From Planctomycetaceae bacterium (lineage in GTDB: Bacteria > Planctomycetota > Phycisphaerae > UBA1845 > UTPLA1), in assembly GCA_011525745.1 (NCBI GenBank), contig WYBU01000071.1:1-59317 (forward strand): 59,317 bases of DNA. Reading direction: 5' to 3'. The translations under genes and the position numbers were made by a program. Below the pieces are notes generated by a model. It made no database searches and was not told the DNA's origin. It was given only the letters and a program-made list of their open reading frames with translations. Positions 30,933 through 40,313 of this stretch are shown here, one piece after another (the stretch's first letter is position 1; every line of letters begins with the position of its first letter).

Positions 30933-33500
30933 TCATCTGCCGCGACGGCCGGGACTGCGCCCGCCGCGGCGTTTCGAGTCGAATCGTCCCCGCCGTCGCA
31001 GTACGTCCGGCCCGCGCGGATGCCGGCCTTCACTCCCGCTCTCGGTCAGAACCAGTGACAGCCGCCGGCCCGGCAAATCGACTTTCGCGATCGTTGCGCG
31101 AACCACGTCGCCGATCCGGAACCGCCGCCCGGTGCGGCGGCCGCGCATGGCGCTGCGCGACTCGTCGATCTCCCAGTAATCGTCAGGCAAATCCGCGATG
31201 TCGACCAGGCCGTCGACCAGATAACGTCGATGTTCGACGAAGACGCCGAACGGGGCGACGCCGGTGACGATACCCTCGAAGCTCTCGCCCACGTGGTCCG
31301 AGAGCAGTTCCAGCACCTTGAGCAGCTTCAGCTCGCGCTCGGCGTCCTGCGCACGGCGCTCCGTGAACGAACAGTGTCGGCCCAGAAGCGTGACATCCGT
31401 CGGCGCGGCGTCCAGAGACACACTTGAGCCGGGGCGATCGACGCGGCGCGACGCGCGCGCTTCTTCATTGTCACGGCGAGACGCACGCCGCACGTGGCCG
31501 CGCCGGGTTCCGGTCCGTCGACGTCGGCCCGGCTGTTTTTCGCACGCCGGCGCCGCGTTCCGTTCGTTCGCCGCGGCGTCAGTTTCGCCGCCCGCAGCGT
31601 ATCGAACGGCTGACGCCCGCACATCCTCGCCGCGCATCACGGCCGCCAGCAGGCGATGCACGTGCAAATCGGGATAGCGGCGAATCGGGCTTGTGAAGTG
31701 GCAATAGCACTCGCTGGCCAGCGCGTAGTGCCCTTCGCGGCGCGGCGAGTAGAGCGCCTGCGCCAAAGACTTCAGCGTCAGCAGATTGACAACGGTCGCC
31801 GCCGGCTTTCCGCGGACGGTGTCGAGCAGATCTTGCAGATCGCGGCGTTCGGCGCGGCGCGGTAATTCCATCCCTGCGCCGCGCAGCGCCAGCGACAGGT
31901 TTTCAAGCGCCTCCGCTGCCGGTTCGGGATGAACGCGCCGCAAGAACGCGGCCCCGGCTTCTGTCAGTCGCCGCGCCACGGCCTCGTTGGCCTCGACCAT
32001 GAACATCTCGATGATCGTGTGGCTGAAGCTCGTGTCTGCCGGGTGCGCATCGCGGACGCGGTTGTGATCGTCGAGTTCCAGCTCCACGTCGGGCAGGTCG
32101 AGCACGAGCATGCCTTCGCGCAGGCGGCGGCTTCGAATGATGCGCGCCAGGCGCTCCATGTCGCGCAGCAGCGCGATGACCGGTTCCGGTACGTCGGCGG
32201 TGCGTCCTTCGAGCACCGCGGTGACTTGCTCGTACGTCAGTCGCTTCGAAGAGCTGATGACGCTTTCGGCGAAGCGGGCGTCAATGACGCGCCCCTCGGC
32301 GTCGTAGCGGATGAACACACATTTGCACAGGCGCGGCGCGCCTTCCTGAAGGCTGCACACGCCGTTGCTGAGCAGCTCGGGCAGCATCGGCACGACGTGC
32401 CGCGGAAAATATACGCTCGTGCCGCGTTCCAGCGCCTCGCGGTCCAGCGCGTTGCCGGCCGGCACGAATGCGCTGACGTCGGCGATGTGAACGCCCAGCT
32501 CCCAGGCCGCGGGCAGCGGACCGGCGACGCTTCCGACCTCGGGGCCGCCGGCCGCGCGGCGGCTGCGCGGCTTGCGGCGAGAACGGTCTCGCGGCGTCGA
32601 TGGCGCGGCTCGGTCGGATTCCTCCAATGCCGTCACCGATTTGGCCGGCGGTTCGCCTTCGTCGATCCGCCGCAGTGAGATCGCGTCGTCGAAATCCCGC
32701 GCATCGGCCGGATCGATCGTGACGATCAGCTCGTCGCGCAGATCGAGCCGGCCATCAAGCCGGTCTTCGATACGATACGACCGCGCCGCCTCGCGCGCTT
32801 CGGCCAGCGCCTCTTCCGAAAACATATCCGGCAGGCCGTACTGGCGGATCACGGTCAGCACGTCGACGCCCGGTCCGCCGAACGGTCCGAGGCGTTCGAC
32901 AATCACGCCGCGCGCCGGCCGCCCCTCTTCCGCGTACGCGAGAATCTCGACGACGACCTGATCGCCCGCGCGGACCTGTCGGGCCGACACGTCGTCGACA
33001 TAAACCGGCTCCAGCGGCGTCGTTCCGTGCGGCCGAACGATCCAGCGGTCGCCGGCTTTCTCGAGCGCGCCCACTACGCGGCTGAAGGCCCGGCTGAGAA
33101 TCTCGACGACTTCCCCCACGTACCGCATGCGCCCGTCCTGCCGTCCCGATTTCCTCACGCGACAACGCACGATGTCGCCGCTTTGTGCGCCGCTGGTTGC
33201 GCCGGCTGGTACGTGAACGTCGCCGTCGCCCGTCGGCGGATCGGGTGTCACGAACCCGTAACCGCGCCGATTGCCGCGGAAGACACCATCGACGATGGTC
33301 GGCATCGGCGGGAGCAGCAGCTTGCCGCCGCCGCCGGCGACGACTCGGCCGGCATCCGTCAGGCTGCGCACCGCGCTGCGAAAGGCCGGGTATTCGTCCT
33401 CGTCGATCTCCATGGCGCGGGCCAGCGCGCGCAGCTTAAGGGGACGGTAATCCGGCCGGGCCAGGAAGTTGACAATGGTTTGAATAAATCGATCGGGCAT
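30933..33500 (-). CDS. rnr: Ribonuclease R (RNB/S1 exoribonuclease) with unusual insertions
   Basis: About 855 residues from 33500. N-terminal winged-helix and cold-shock-like domains (GNRRGYGFVTPD; GDIVRCRVRKSG) lead into RNB with the catalytic DPADARDFDDAISL near 265 and HIADVSAFVPAGNALDREAL, and a C-terminal S1 domain (FEGIVTGVAPFGVFVEHRRY). RNase R degrades structured RNA 3' to 5'. Two low-complexity Arg/Ser/Ala-rich insertions interrupt the core: ~278-329 after the catalytic aspartates, and ~632-707 before GRHCSFTERRAQDAERE. A TACACT -10 lies ~21 nt before this start; 33599 is a longer alternative. The 275-bp gap 30658-30932 shows no gene. Confidence 0.93.
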   Translation of the reverse strand: MPDRFIQTIVNFLARPDYRPLKLRALARAMEIDEDEYPAFRSAVRSLTDAGRVVAGGGGKLLLPPMPTIVDGVFRGNRRGYGFVTPDPPTGDGDVHVPAGATSGAQSGDIVRCRVRKSGRQDGRMRYVGEVVEILSRAFSRVVGALEKAGDRWIVRPHGTTPLEPVYVDDVSARQVRAGDQVVVEILAYAEEGRPARGVIVERLGPFGGPGVDVLTVIRQYGLPDMFSEEALAEAREAARSYRIEDRLDGRLDLRDELIVTIDPADARDFDDAISLRRIDEGEPPAKSVTALEESDRAAPSTPRDRSRRKPRSRRAAGGPEVGSVAGPLPAAWELGVHIADVSAFVPAGNALDREALERGTSVYFPRHVVPMLPELLSNGVCSLQEGAPRLCKCVFIRYDAEGRVIDARFAESVISSSKRLTYEQVTAVLEGRTADVPEPVIALLRDMERLARIIRSRRLREGMLVLDLPDVELELDDHNRVRDAHPADTSFSHTIIEMFMVEANEAVARRLTEAGAAFLRRVHPEPAAEALENLSLALRGAGMELPRRAERRDLQDLLDTVRGKPAATVVNLLTLKSLAQALYSPRREGHYALASECYCHFTSPIRRYPDLHVHRLLAAVMRGEDVRASAVRYAAGGETDAAANERNAAPACEKQPGRRRRTGTRRGHVRRASRRDNEEARASRRVDRPGSSVSLDAAPTDVTLLGRHCSFTERRAQDAERELKLLKVLELLSDHVGESFEGIVTGVAPFGVFVEHRRYLVDGLVDIADLPDDYWEIDESRSAMRGRRTGRRFRIGDVVRATIAKVDLPGRRLSLVLTESGSEGRHPRGPDVLRRRGRFDSKRRGGRSPGRRGR

Positions 33501-33742
33501 AGGAGCGACAGGTCCGCGGACAGTGTAGCGCCGCCGGTGATTCGAATCCGCGCCCGGCACAAAGGGGGCCGCCTGACGCGCCGCCAGGAATTCGGCCATG
33601 CAGACAAGACGCGGGGGGCTATTATGTCATCGGCGGGCCGCAATTCCCAATCCGGGAAGTATGCTCGTCCCGACGCGAACGCACCCGACGCGTGTTGCGG
33701 TGGTTACGCGCTTCTCGTCACGTCGTGAAAGGACCGACGCTC

Positions 33743-34072
33743 ATGGAAGAAATCCTCGCCACCGCCCGCACGCTCGGAAAGCAGATGGCCCAGCACGCTC
33801 GCACGCAGGCGTTCACCGACGCGGCTCGCGCCGTCGCCGCCGATCCCGACGCGCAGACGATCCTGCGCCGCTACCAGGAGCACAAGGAAAAGGTGATGAG
33901 TGCGGAGATGCAGGGCACGGCGATCGATGCGGGCGAACGGCGGCGGCTGTCGGAGCTTGAATCGCAGATGGCTTCCAATGCGGCGCTGAACAACATGATC
34001 CGCCGGCAGGCGGATTACGTGGAGATGATGCAGCAGGTGCAGGCGGCGATCGACGAGGAGATGGAGCGGTAG
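33743..34072 (+). CDS. YlbF/YmcA-family protein
   Basis: 109 residues, all helical: LATARTLGKQMAQHARTQAF, RRYQEHKEKVMSAEMQGTAI, LESQMASNAALNNMIRRQAD. This is the DUF964/Com_YlbF pattern of an antiparallel helical pair. In Bacillus, YlbF, YmcA and YaaT form a complex that stimulates RNase Y-dependent RNA processing; whether that holds here is unknown. AAGGA lies 9 nt before the ATG. Adjacent to and divergent from rnr, which is suggestive of an RNA-related role but not proof. Confidence 0.75.
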   Translation: MEEILATARTLGKQMAQHARTQAFTDAARAVAADPDAQTILRRYQEHKEKVMSAEMQGTAIDAGERRRLSELESQMASNAALNNMIRRQADYVEMMQQVQAAIDEEMER

Positions 34073-34506
34073 CGTGCGTCGATGCAGTGCCGCAGAGCGC
34101 AAGCAAGCTGGATCGAGCGGTTCTGCCCATCGAATTTCTCTTCAGTTTCAAAGTGAACGTCAGAGAGCCGCTTGACCTGCGGCGCGCGGACCCAATCGGA
34201 CAGTCCATTCGCGCAGGCATCGTGCGGATTCCGCGCGCTGGATTACGCGGTTCTGAAGTGCAACGGCGCCAGGGGTCTTTGAGCGAGTCGGACAAAGCCG
34301 ATTCGAGGCGAATAGTTACGATCGAGCGGTTCGCCCTTCACGACGACCACTCGCCGCTCCCTCACGGTCGCGGTTCGGATCAGTTAACGCGCCGCTCCCT
34401 CACGGCCGCGGTTCGGATGAGTTTTGCGGCCACTCGCCGCTCCGTCACGCTCCCGCCTGGGTCGCGTTCAGGGTCGCGGTGCGGTTCAGGATTCTCGCAC
34501 CGGCTC
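34073..34506. repeat. Gap with a cluster of family D repeats
   Basis: Three to four family D copies in the same orientation occupy 34350-34495: CGCTCCCTCACGGTCGCGGT (near 34356), CGCTCCCTCACGGCCGCGGT (near 34393), and a third CGCTCCGTCACGCTCCCGCC followed by GGTCGCGTTCAGGGTCGCGG. No coding region is supported in the gap between the YlbF gene and ccsA, which converge. Confidence 0.8.
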
Positions 34507-36852
34507 TTACGCGTAACTGTGCAGGCCTACGATGAAGAAGTTCACCGCCCACCAGTTGAACATCATCATCGCAAATCCCATCACCGATACGACCGAAGTC
34601 CACAGCCCCTTGTCGCGGGACTGCAAGCGCACGTGAATCAGAATGGCGTAGATCAGCCACGTCGTCAGGGCAAAGACTTCCTTGGGGTCCCATCCCCACG
34701 GCCGGCCCCACGAGTAATCGGCCCACACCGCGCCGAGGATCGTCCCGACGAACAGGCCGACATTGGCCATGCACAGCAGCGTCAAGTGCGACAGGTCCAG
34801 GCCGCGCAGAAGGGGGGTTTCCACGAACCGGCTGCCAACCGTGGTCGCACTCGACATGAGCGATGCCGTTCCCGGCGCACCGACCATCGCCGCCCGCGCA
34901 CCGCCGCCCTGGAAGACGACGGGAACAAGTCCGCCGACAAGCCCGCCTGCAACGATCGCCGCCAGCAGCTTCATGGCCTGCTGCATCATCGGCTCCATGT
35001 TGACGGAGATTGCCGCCTGTTGCAGCCCGTCCCAGAACGCGACGATGCCGACGACCGCGCCGATCTGGCAGCCGACCGCGACCCACGCCGCGGCCGTCCG
35101 ATGTGCGATGGCCCGCGACAGGAGATAGGCGTTGGCGACGCCGAACGCGAGCGTCACGATGGCGTAGCTCGTGATGATGAGCACCGTGTGGATGCGCAGC
35201 ATGAGCGTATCGAGAATGCCGGCGATGGCCGTCATTTCGCTGCCGACCATGCCGCCCAGCGTCAGTGCGAACCAGCCCAGGAAACAGGCGGGTATCAGGT
35301 AAAGGCCGCGTAGCTGGGGCGCGGCGGTCGCGGGCTGGAACCGATTGCGAAGCGCCTCGATCGCCATGTCGATCGGGATGCCAAACAGCGCGATCCCGGC
35401 GCTGATGTACCACCACGTATGGTCCATCGTGTTGTGAATGAAGCCGTAGATCAGCACCGGCAGCAGGTAGACAATCTGCCGGGCGCGCAGCACACGCAGC
35501 TCAAGTCCCAGCGCAATCATGACGCCGAGCCAGGCCGAGCCGACCACGGCCTCGAACATGTTGGCGACCGGGATGCGGCCGAGGATGTACCAGCGGAGTC
35601 CCAGTCCCAGACCGTGCAGGGCCGCCGCGATCAGCAGAATCGACAATGCGAGGCCGCGCGCCGTGCGCCAGCCGCTGACGACCGCCCAGATGCTGAGGAT
35701 CAGTCCTGCCAGATAGATGCCCCACACCCATGTGAACGCGCCCCATGAGTGATAGAACGCATCGACGCGGCGCTGGGTCGGAGACGGATAAACGCCGGCC
35801 GGGGCGAGTTCCGGCAGTTTCATTGTCAGCGCCGCCAGGTTCTGGTTGACCTTGATGCGGTCGCGGTTCTGCCAGCCCATCACCAGACCCGCGTAATCCA
35901 TCAGCAACTCGCGGGCCTGCGTCGCCTCGATGCCCGGCACGGGCTTCGACGACGCGCCGCGCATGCCCGACGGCGAACCCAGGTTGGCGAGCAGGTCCTC
36001 GGGCGTAAACCAGGGCGCGTCCCACGCGCCCTGCGGGCTGGGAACGATCTTCAGCGTCTGCCGCGCGGCCGTGAAAAAGAAGCGCGCGTTGTCGACGCGG
36101 CCCATGGCGCGTTGCATCGGCGTAATGGCGCTTAGTTGACTGATCTTGTCCGAAACCGCGTCCTGATTCAGAAAGTTGAAACTGACGTAGCCGGTTTTGC
36201 GGACGCGGCGGATGTCGTCGTCGGAGATCTGAACGGGATCGGCGGTCAGGTCCTGCCGCACGCCAGCGTCCCTGATGTAGATGAAGTCGGCGTCCTGGTG
36301 TGCTTCGGAGTTAAACGCCAACTCCAGCGCGATGACGACCGCGTCCAGATCGTACAGCGGATGATCTTTCGGGAACTTCGTCCGCCCGGTCACCATCTTC
36401 ACGACGTCTCGCGACCAGGCTTCGATCGTCTGATACCGCCCGCCGTGCTGAACCGCCAGGTGGCGCCAGTCTTCGAGCTTCAGATGCGGGACGAGTTTTT
36501 CGCGCAGCTCGCGCAAGGCGTTCTCGCTGCGTTGCGGATCGGGCGCGGACGGCGCCGACATGTGTTCGTGCACGTGGCCGGCGTGCGGATCGTCGGGGTC
36601 GAACATGCCCGCGTGGGGATCGGCCGGCGGCTGCTGCCGCGCCTGCTCCAGCGCGCGGCGGTGAACGTCGTCGTCGGGAATGCCGGCGGAGGGATCAATC
36701 GGGCCGGCCTTGGGCGCTGCGGCGTCGGACTGCGCGGGCTGGTCTTGCCCTGATTGCGCGCGAAGCGCGTTCGCCGCCACGGAAAGCCAGCCGATCGTCA
36801 CCAGGACGACGAAACGTGTGCTTATTCTGATTCGGGTCGATCCAATCGCCAT
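34507..36852 (-). CDS. ccsA: Cytochrome c biogenesis protein CcsA with large periplasmic N-domain
   Basis: About 781 residues from 36852 (GGGAG 7 nt upstream). A signal sequence (FVVLVTIGWLSVAANALRAQ) is followed by a His/Asp/Pro-rich segment (DPHAGMFDPDDPHAGHVHEH near 75-95), then a soluble domain (~100-370) and a multi-helix membrane part with the heme-handling WWD motif WGRPWGWDPKEVFALTTWLI near 720. CcsA with ResB (CcsB) forms the system II synthase that exports heme and attaches it to apocytochrome c outside the membrane. The resB gene is directly upstream, the expected partner. The long N-domain resembles that between the halves of fused CcsBA proteins. Confidence 0.92.
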   Translation of the reverse strand: MAIGSTRIRISTRFVVLVTIGWLSVAANALRAQSGQDQPAQSDAAAPKAGPIDPSAGIPDDDVHRRALEQARQQPPADPHAGMFDPDDPHAGHVHEHMSAPSAPDPQRSENALRELREKLVPHLKLEDWRHLAVQHGGRYQTIEAWSRDVVKMVTGRTKFPKDHPLYDLDAVVIALELAFNSEAHQDADFIYIRDAGVRQDLTADPVQISDDDIRRVRKTGYVSFNFLNQDAVSDKISQLSAITPMQRAMGRVDNARFFFTAARQTLKIVPSPQGAWDAPWFTPEDLLANLGSPSGMRGASSKPVPGIEATQARELLMDYAGLVMGWQNRDRIKVNQNLAALTMKLPELAPAGVYPSPTQRRVDAFYHSWGAFTWVWGIYLAGLILSIWAVVSGWRTARGLALSILLIAAALHGLGLGLRWYILGRIPVANMFEAVVGSAWLGVMIALGLELRVLRARQIVYLLPVLIYGFIHNTMDHTWWYISAGIALFGIPIDMAIEALRNRFQPATAAPQLRGLYLIPACFLGWFALTLGGMVGSEMTAIAGILDTLMLRIHTVLIITSYAIVTLAFGVANAYLLSRAIAHRTAAAWVAVGCQIGAVVGIVAFWDGLQQAAISVNMEPMMQQAMKLLAAIVAGGLVGGLVPVVFQGGGARAAMVGAPGTASLMSSATTVGSRFVETPLLRGLDLSHLTLLCMANVGLFVGTILGAVWADYSWGRPWGWDPKEVFALTTWLIYAILIHVRLQSRDKGLWTSVVSVMGFAMMMFNWWAVNFFIVGLHSYA

Positions 36853-36914
36853 CGCCGTCTCCCGCGTTTCATGGTCGCGCATGCCGACCTGTCGCAATGA
36901 CCGACTCGCGCCAA

Positions 36915-37065
36915 AGGGTCCGCTGTGCGGACCATCCTGCCTGTGCATTCATTCCCGTCACCCCCGCGCAGGCGGGGGTCCATCAATGGCCCTCGCGCGT
37001 CCGGATTCACGCCCGCACGGGCGGTTCAGGCCGTGGGGTCCTTCCCGCCGCTCGCGCGGCGGGTT
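36915..37065. repeat. Composite E-F repeat plus an additional F palindrome
   Basis: AGGGTCCGCTGTGCGGACCA (E) from 36915 is followed by an F palindrome CCCCCGCGCAGGCGGGGGTC (36961-36980). A second F-type palindrome CCGCCGCTCGCGCGGCGGGT lies near 37043-37062. They fill the 224-bp space between resB and ccsA. Confidence 0.75.
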
Positions 37066-37076
37066 CTGATTGTCGG

Positions 37077-39350
37077 TCATGCATTGTATGCCGATGCCCC
37101 TTTGGCCCACTCCTCGCCGCGCGCCTCGGCTGCGTACTTTCGCTTCAATCGCTGCTTCAGGTACGGCGACAAGTAAAACGCATACAGCAAACCAACCGTG
37201 ATCAACACGCATCCCAGCGTCATCGGGAAGATGCCCAGCCGGTTGCCGACGCCCAGCACGGTAAAGCTCTCGTGGTCCTGCGCGGCCGACGACTGGAACA
37301 ACGTCCATTCGCCGAAGTTCAACGTGTTGTTCAAATACACGCGGCCCGCTGTCACTTCACCGCCCGACGATGGATGCATCCGCACGTAGCTGATCCAGTC
37401 GCGCGGCGGCGGTCGGCGGCCGGGGTTGAACTCGACGACCATCTGCTCGAGCGTGATGTTGCCCGGTAACTGTCGCACCAGGGGCGAATAGACGAAGTCC
37501 ACGACTCCGAAATCGGGAATCAGCACGCTGCCTCCCGGCCGGGCATTCGGACCGGAATCGGACGAAAACGGCAGCCACATTCGTCGGTCGACGGAGTTGT
37601 CGCGCGTCGTTACATGCACGCGAACCATCGACGTCTGGCGTCCCAGTTGCCGCTGCCGGTGCATCGGCGGTATGACGGCCGGCCGCACGGCGTCGTCCGG
37701 CTTTTCGATCAGGTTCTTGAATCGCAGACTCACGCCACTACCGGCATCCAGCGCCTGCTCGGCGGCGAGCGGTGTCACATTTCTGGCGCCGCCCGGCGCG
37801 GTGTGAATCAGCAGCGGCGACAGTTCCGGTCCCGCGGCGATCAGGAAGTTATGGATCGTGCAGTTCTTGTAGGTCAGGACGAGATTGGGATCGTACGGTC
37901 CCTCGCGATGTCGCGTGCCCTGCTCGTCGATGTCCTGGCTGAGTTGCGGATAGCGTTCGATGACCGTGCGCTGATAACGCTTGCCGCCGCCTTGGACTCC
38001 CACCTGCATCACCGGAGATCGCGCGCCTTCGAAGCCGGGCGTCATCAGCGGCCAGGTCGGGAAGATGCTGTCGACGGACAGGCGATAATCGGTTCCCTCG
38101 ATCTCGTACTGCTGACCCGGCCGCACGTCGAGCATCTTGCGCACCGGCGGATCTTTGACCTCGACGATCAGCACGTGCCCACCGCGGATCGTTTCGCTCC
38201 ATTCGGGTTGCGGCTTCGAGTCCTCCAGCCAGCGGAACTCCACCGTCGCCCGGTTCGGATCGCCATCGATTGACAGCGACGGTCGCGTGCCGAACAACGC
38301 GATGGGCCGCGTAGCGCCGTCGATGACGAGGTCGGCCACGACGGCGGGATTGAAGTCGCTGCCGCCGGGGACCAGCTCGAAGTCCAGCTCGGCATAGGGC
38401 AGGTAGCCGTCGACCTCGATGCGGAACGTCCAACCCGACGCATCTTCGGCTCCGTCGGCGACGGGGATCGGCAGGCGGAAGTTGTCGAGCAGCGGTATCG
38501 GCGCGGTACGATCGCTGCGCACCATCCCGCCGCCCTTGTAGTACACGTCGCTGCCGGCGGCCATGAATCGCTCGCTGTAGGTGGGCAAACCATGCAGCGG
38601 AAAGGAACTGGTTTTTCCGCGCGCCGTGACGAACAGCGCCATCGTCTCGGAATCATGAAACTCCGACGTCGTCGTCGCGCCGCGCAGCGCCAGCATGATG
38701 TGTTCGTTCAGGTCGGCAAACCGCGCGGAGGGCTGATCCTGGCTCAGGGTCAGCGACTTTGTCTGCGGCGGGCTGCCCCAGGCGACGTTCAGCTCGACTT
38801 CGGCCGCGGTGGTCATTCCGTCATGGCGAACGCGCGTCACGTCGATCTTGTACGTGCCGCCGGCCATCGGCATGTTGGATTCCCAGTTCTTGCCCTCGGC
38901 CGCGACGAGGCTGCCGACTTCGGCGCCGGGCATGCCTGCCGTGTTCAGCCGCGCTTTCGAGAGCACTTTCACCTTCGGCGCTTCGAGCAGCACCGAGCCT
39001 TCGACCTTGCGGCCGAAATACTGAAACGCTCCGCCGGCCAGCAGAACCAATCCGGTATGAACGATGATGACGCCGCCGTTGAGCAGGTTGAATCGCACGC
39101 GGCGGGCGGTGGCCACGATGGCCGCGACGCACAAGAGCAGCACGAGGAGACCGAAGAACCAATGTCGAAAATAGGCCGCCTCGGACATCTCAAAGTATTG
39201 GCGCACGGGTGGAATGGCCGATCCTACGGCGCAATACACCACGACCAGCACGAGGAGGAAGATCGAGGTCCACAGGCTGGACAGGGCATCCAGCACCAAC
39301 GTCACGGGACCCCGACTCGCGGCGACGCCGAGGACGGGAGCAGTCGACAT
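37077..39350 (-). CDS. resB: ResB-like cytochrome c biogenesis protein
   Basis: 757 residues: three N-terminal membrane helices (SIFLLVLVVVYCAVGSAIPP; WFFGLLVLLLCVAAIVA; LNGGVIIVHTGLVLLAGGAF), a large periplasmic domain (~110-700) and a last helix near the C-terminus (MTLGCVLITVGLLYAFYLSP). This is the ResB/CcsB layout: it holds apocytochrome and delivers heme with CcsA, whose gene follows. It is longer than Gram-positive ResB because of the periplasmic part. A TATAAT lies eight bases before the ATG, predicting a leaderless transcript. Confidence 0.9.
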   Translation of the reverse strand: MSTAPVLGVAASRGPVTLVLDALSSLWTSIFLLVLVVVYCAVGSAIPPVRQYFEMSEAAYFRHWFFGLLVLLLCVAAIVATARRVRFNLLNGGVIIVHTGLVLLAGGAFQYFGRKVEGSVLLEAPKVKVLSKARLNTAGMPGAEVGSLVAAEGKNWESNMPMAGGTYKIDVTRVRHDGMTTAAEVELNVAWGSPPQTKSLTLSQDQPSARFADLNEHIMLALRGATTTSEFHDSETMALFVTARGKTSSFPLHGLPTYSERFMAAGSDVYYKGGGMVRSDRTAPIPLLDNFRLPIPVADGAEDASGWTFRIEVDGYLPYAELDFELVPGGSDFNPAVVADLVIDGATRPIALFGTRPSLSIDGDPNRATVEFRWLEDSKPQPEWSETIRGGHVLIVEVKDPPVRKMLDVRPGQQYEIEGTDYRLSVDSIFPTWPLMTPGFEGARSPVMQVGVQGGGKRYQRTVIERYPQLSQDIDEQGTRHREGPYDPNLVLTYKNCTIHNFLIAAGPELSPLLIHTAPGGARNVTPLAAEQALDAGSGVSLRFKNLIEKPDDAVRPAVIPPMHRQRQLGRQTSMVRVHVTTRDNSVDRRMWLPFSSDSGPNARPGGSVLIPDFGVVDFVYSPLVRQLPGNITLEQMVVEFNPGRRPPPRDWISYVRMHPSSGGEVTAGRVYLNNTLNFGEWTLFQSSAAQDHESFTVLGVGNRLGIFPMTLGCVLITVGLLYAFYLSPYLKQRLKRKYAAEARGEEWAKGASAYNA

Positions 39351-39358
39351 AGGGCCTC

Positions 39359-39364
39359 ATTATA
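39359..39364 (-). promoter_or_regulatory. -10 element (TATAAT) for leaderless resB
   Basis: Minus strand: GGCTATAAT, eight bases (GAGGCCCT), then ATG at 39350. The transcript should begin at or within about two bases of the start codon. No convincing -35. Confidence 0.6.
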
Positions 39365-39412
39365 GCCGGTGCAGTGGCACACGCCGCCGCCGGCGGTCAT
39401 ACTATGCGTCGC

Positions 39413-39429
39413 TTCGCCACCGTGGCGAA
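39413..39429. promoter_or_regulatory. Palindrome in the divergent resB-skp control region (candidate operator)
   Basis: TTCGCCAC-C-GTGGCGAA is a perfect 8-bp inverted repeat around one base, midway between the divergent resB and skp genes. It does not match any of the dispersed repeat families found here. The form suits a dimeric repressor site; no regulator is identified. Confidence 0.4.
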
Positions 39430-39506
39430 AGCGATACATTGCAGTCGCGACAATCGCCTTGCAAGTTCCGGGCCAAACGTCCGCGCATTGACGAATCGAG
39501 GATTTC

Positions 39507-40181
39507 ATGAACTCTTCACCGCCGCTTCGATTACAGCCTTTTTCGGCGCTTATCGCAGCCGCCGTTGTCGGCCTGGCGGTCTGCTTCGCCGCCGCCCGTC
39601 AACCTTCCGAGCCGGCTTCCGGATCATCCACCGGCCGCTCGACGCGTGTCGCCGCGGTGGACCTGGTGCGTGTCTTCAACGAGTGGGAGCAGATCACGGC
39701 GTTGAACAACGAGTTTCGCAAGGTCCGCGAGGACCTGAATCGCGACGCCGACACGCGCCGCAAGGCGCTGGAGGAACTCGAGATGAAGCTTCGTGCCTAT
39801 CGCCCCGGCAGCCCGGACTACGAAGGCGTCCGCAAGGAACTTGTCGACCAATCGATCGCCTACAAGGTATGGTTCGAGACCAAGCAGCAGGAAGTCCGCG
39901 GGGAAGAGTTTCGATGGATGAGCGCGTCGTACGAAACCGCGTGCGAGATCATCCGTCGAATGGCCGAGCGCGACGGTTGGGACATCGTCATGCAAATCGA
40001 GCCGTTCAGCGCCGATGCCGCGCAGGAAGAACTTCCGGCGCTTCAGGCGCAGATTCGCGCGCGAAAGATGGTGTATTGCGCGGCATCGAACGACCTGACG
40101 CGCGCCGTCATCGACCAACTGAACATGGAATATCGCGCCAAGGCTCGGCCGCCGGCCGCACCGGCGCCGGGAACGCCGTAA
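39507..40181 (+). CDS. skp: OmpH/Skp-family periplasmic chaperone
   Basis: 224 residues with a signal peptide (LIAAAVVGLAVCFAAARQ), a short beta start (VAAVDLVRVFNEWEQITALN) typical of Skp/OmpH, and a long charged coiled coil (~75-150). Skp carries unfolded outer-membrane proteins across the periplasm. The C-terminus is longer and more Pro-rich than E. coli Skp. It heads the lpxD-lpxC/fabZ-lpxA operon, as skp does in many Gram-negative genomes. GAGG lies 5 nt before the ATG. Confidence 0.87.
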   Translation: MNSSPPLRLQPFSALIAAAVVGLAVCFAAARQPSEPASGSSTGRSTRVAAVDLVRVFNEWEQITALNNEFRKVREDLNRDADTRRKALEELEMKLRAYRPGSPDYEGVRKELVDQSIAYKVWFETKQQEVRGEEFRWMSASYETACEIIRRMAERDGWDIVMQIEPFSADAAQEELPALQAQIRARKMVYCAASNDLTRAVIDQLNMEYRAKARPPAAPAPGTP

Positions 40182-40313
40182 GATGCGCCCGCCGTCGAAC
40201 GGTGAGCGTATACAGGCATATCCGTTCGATCACGGCGCTGAATGCCCGCGGCTCTCGACAACAAGGTCCGCCCGACGGTCCCAACCGACGACAACGGTCC
40301 GTGAGGAGTATGG

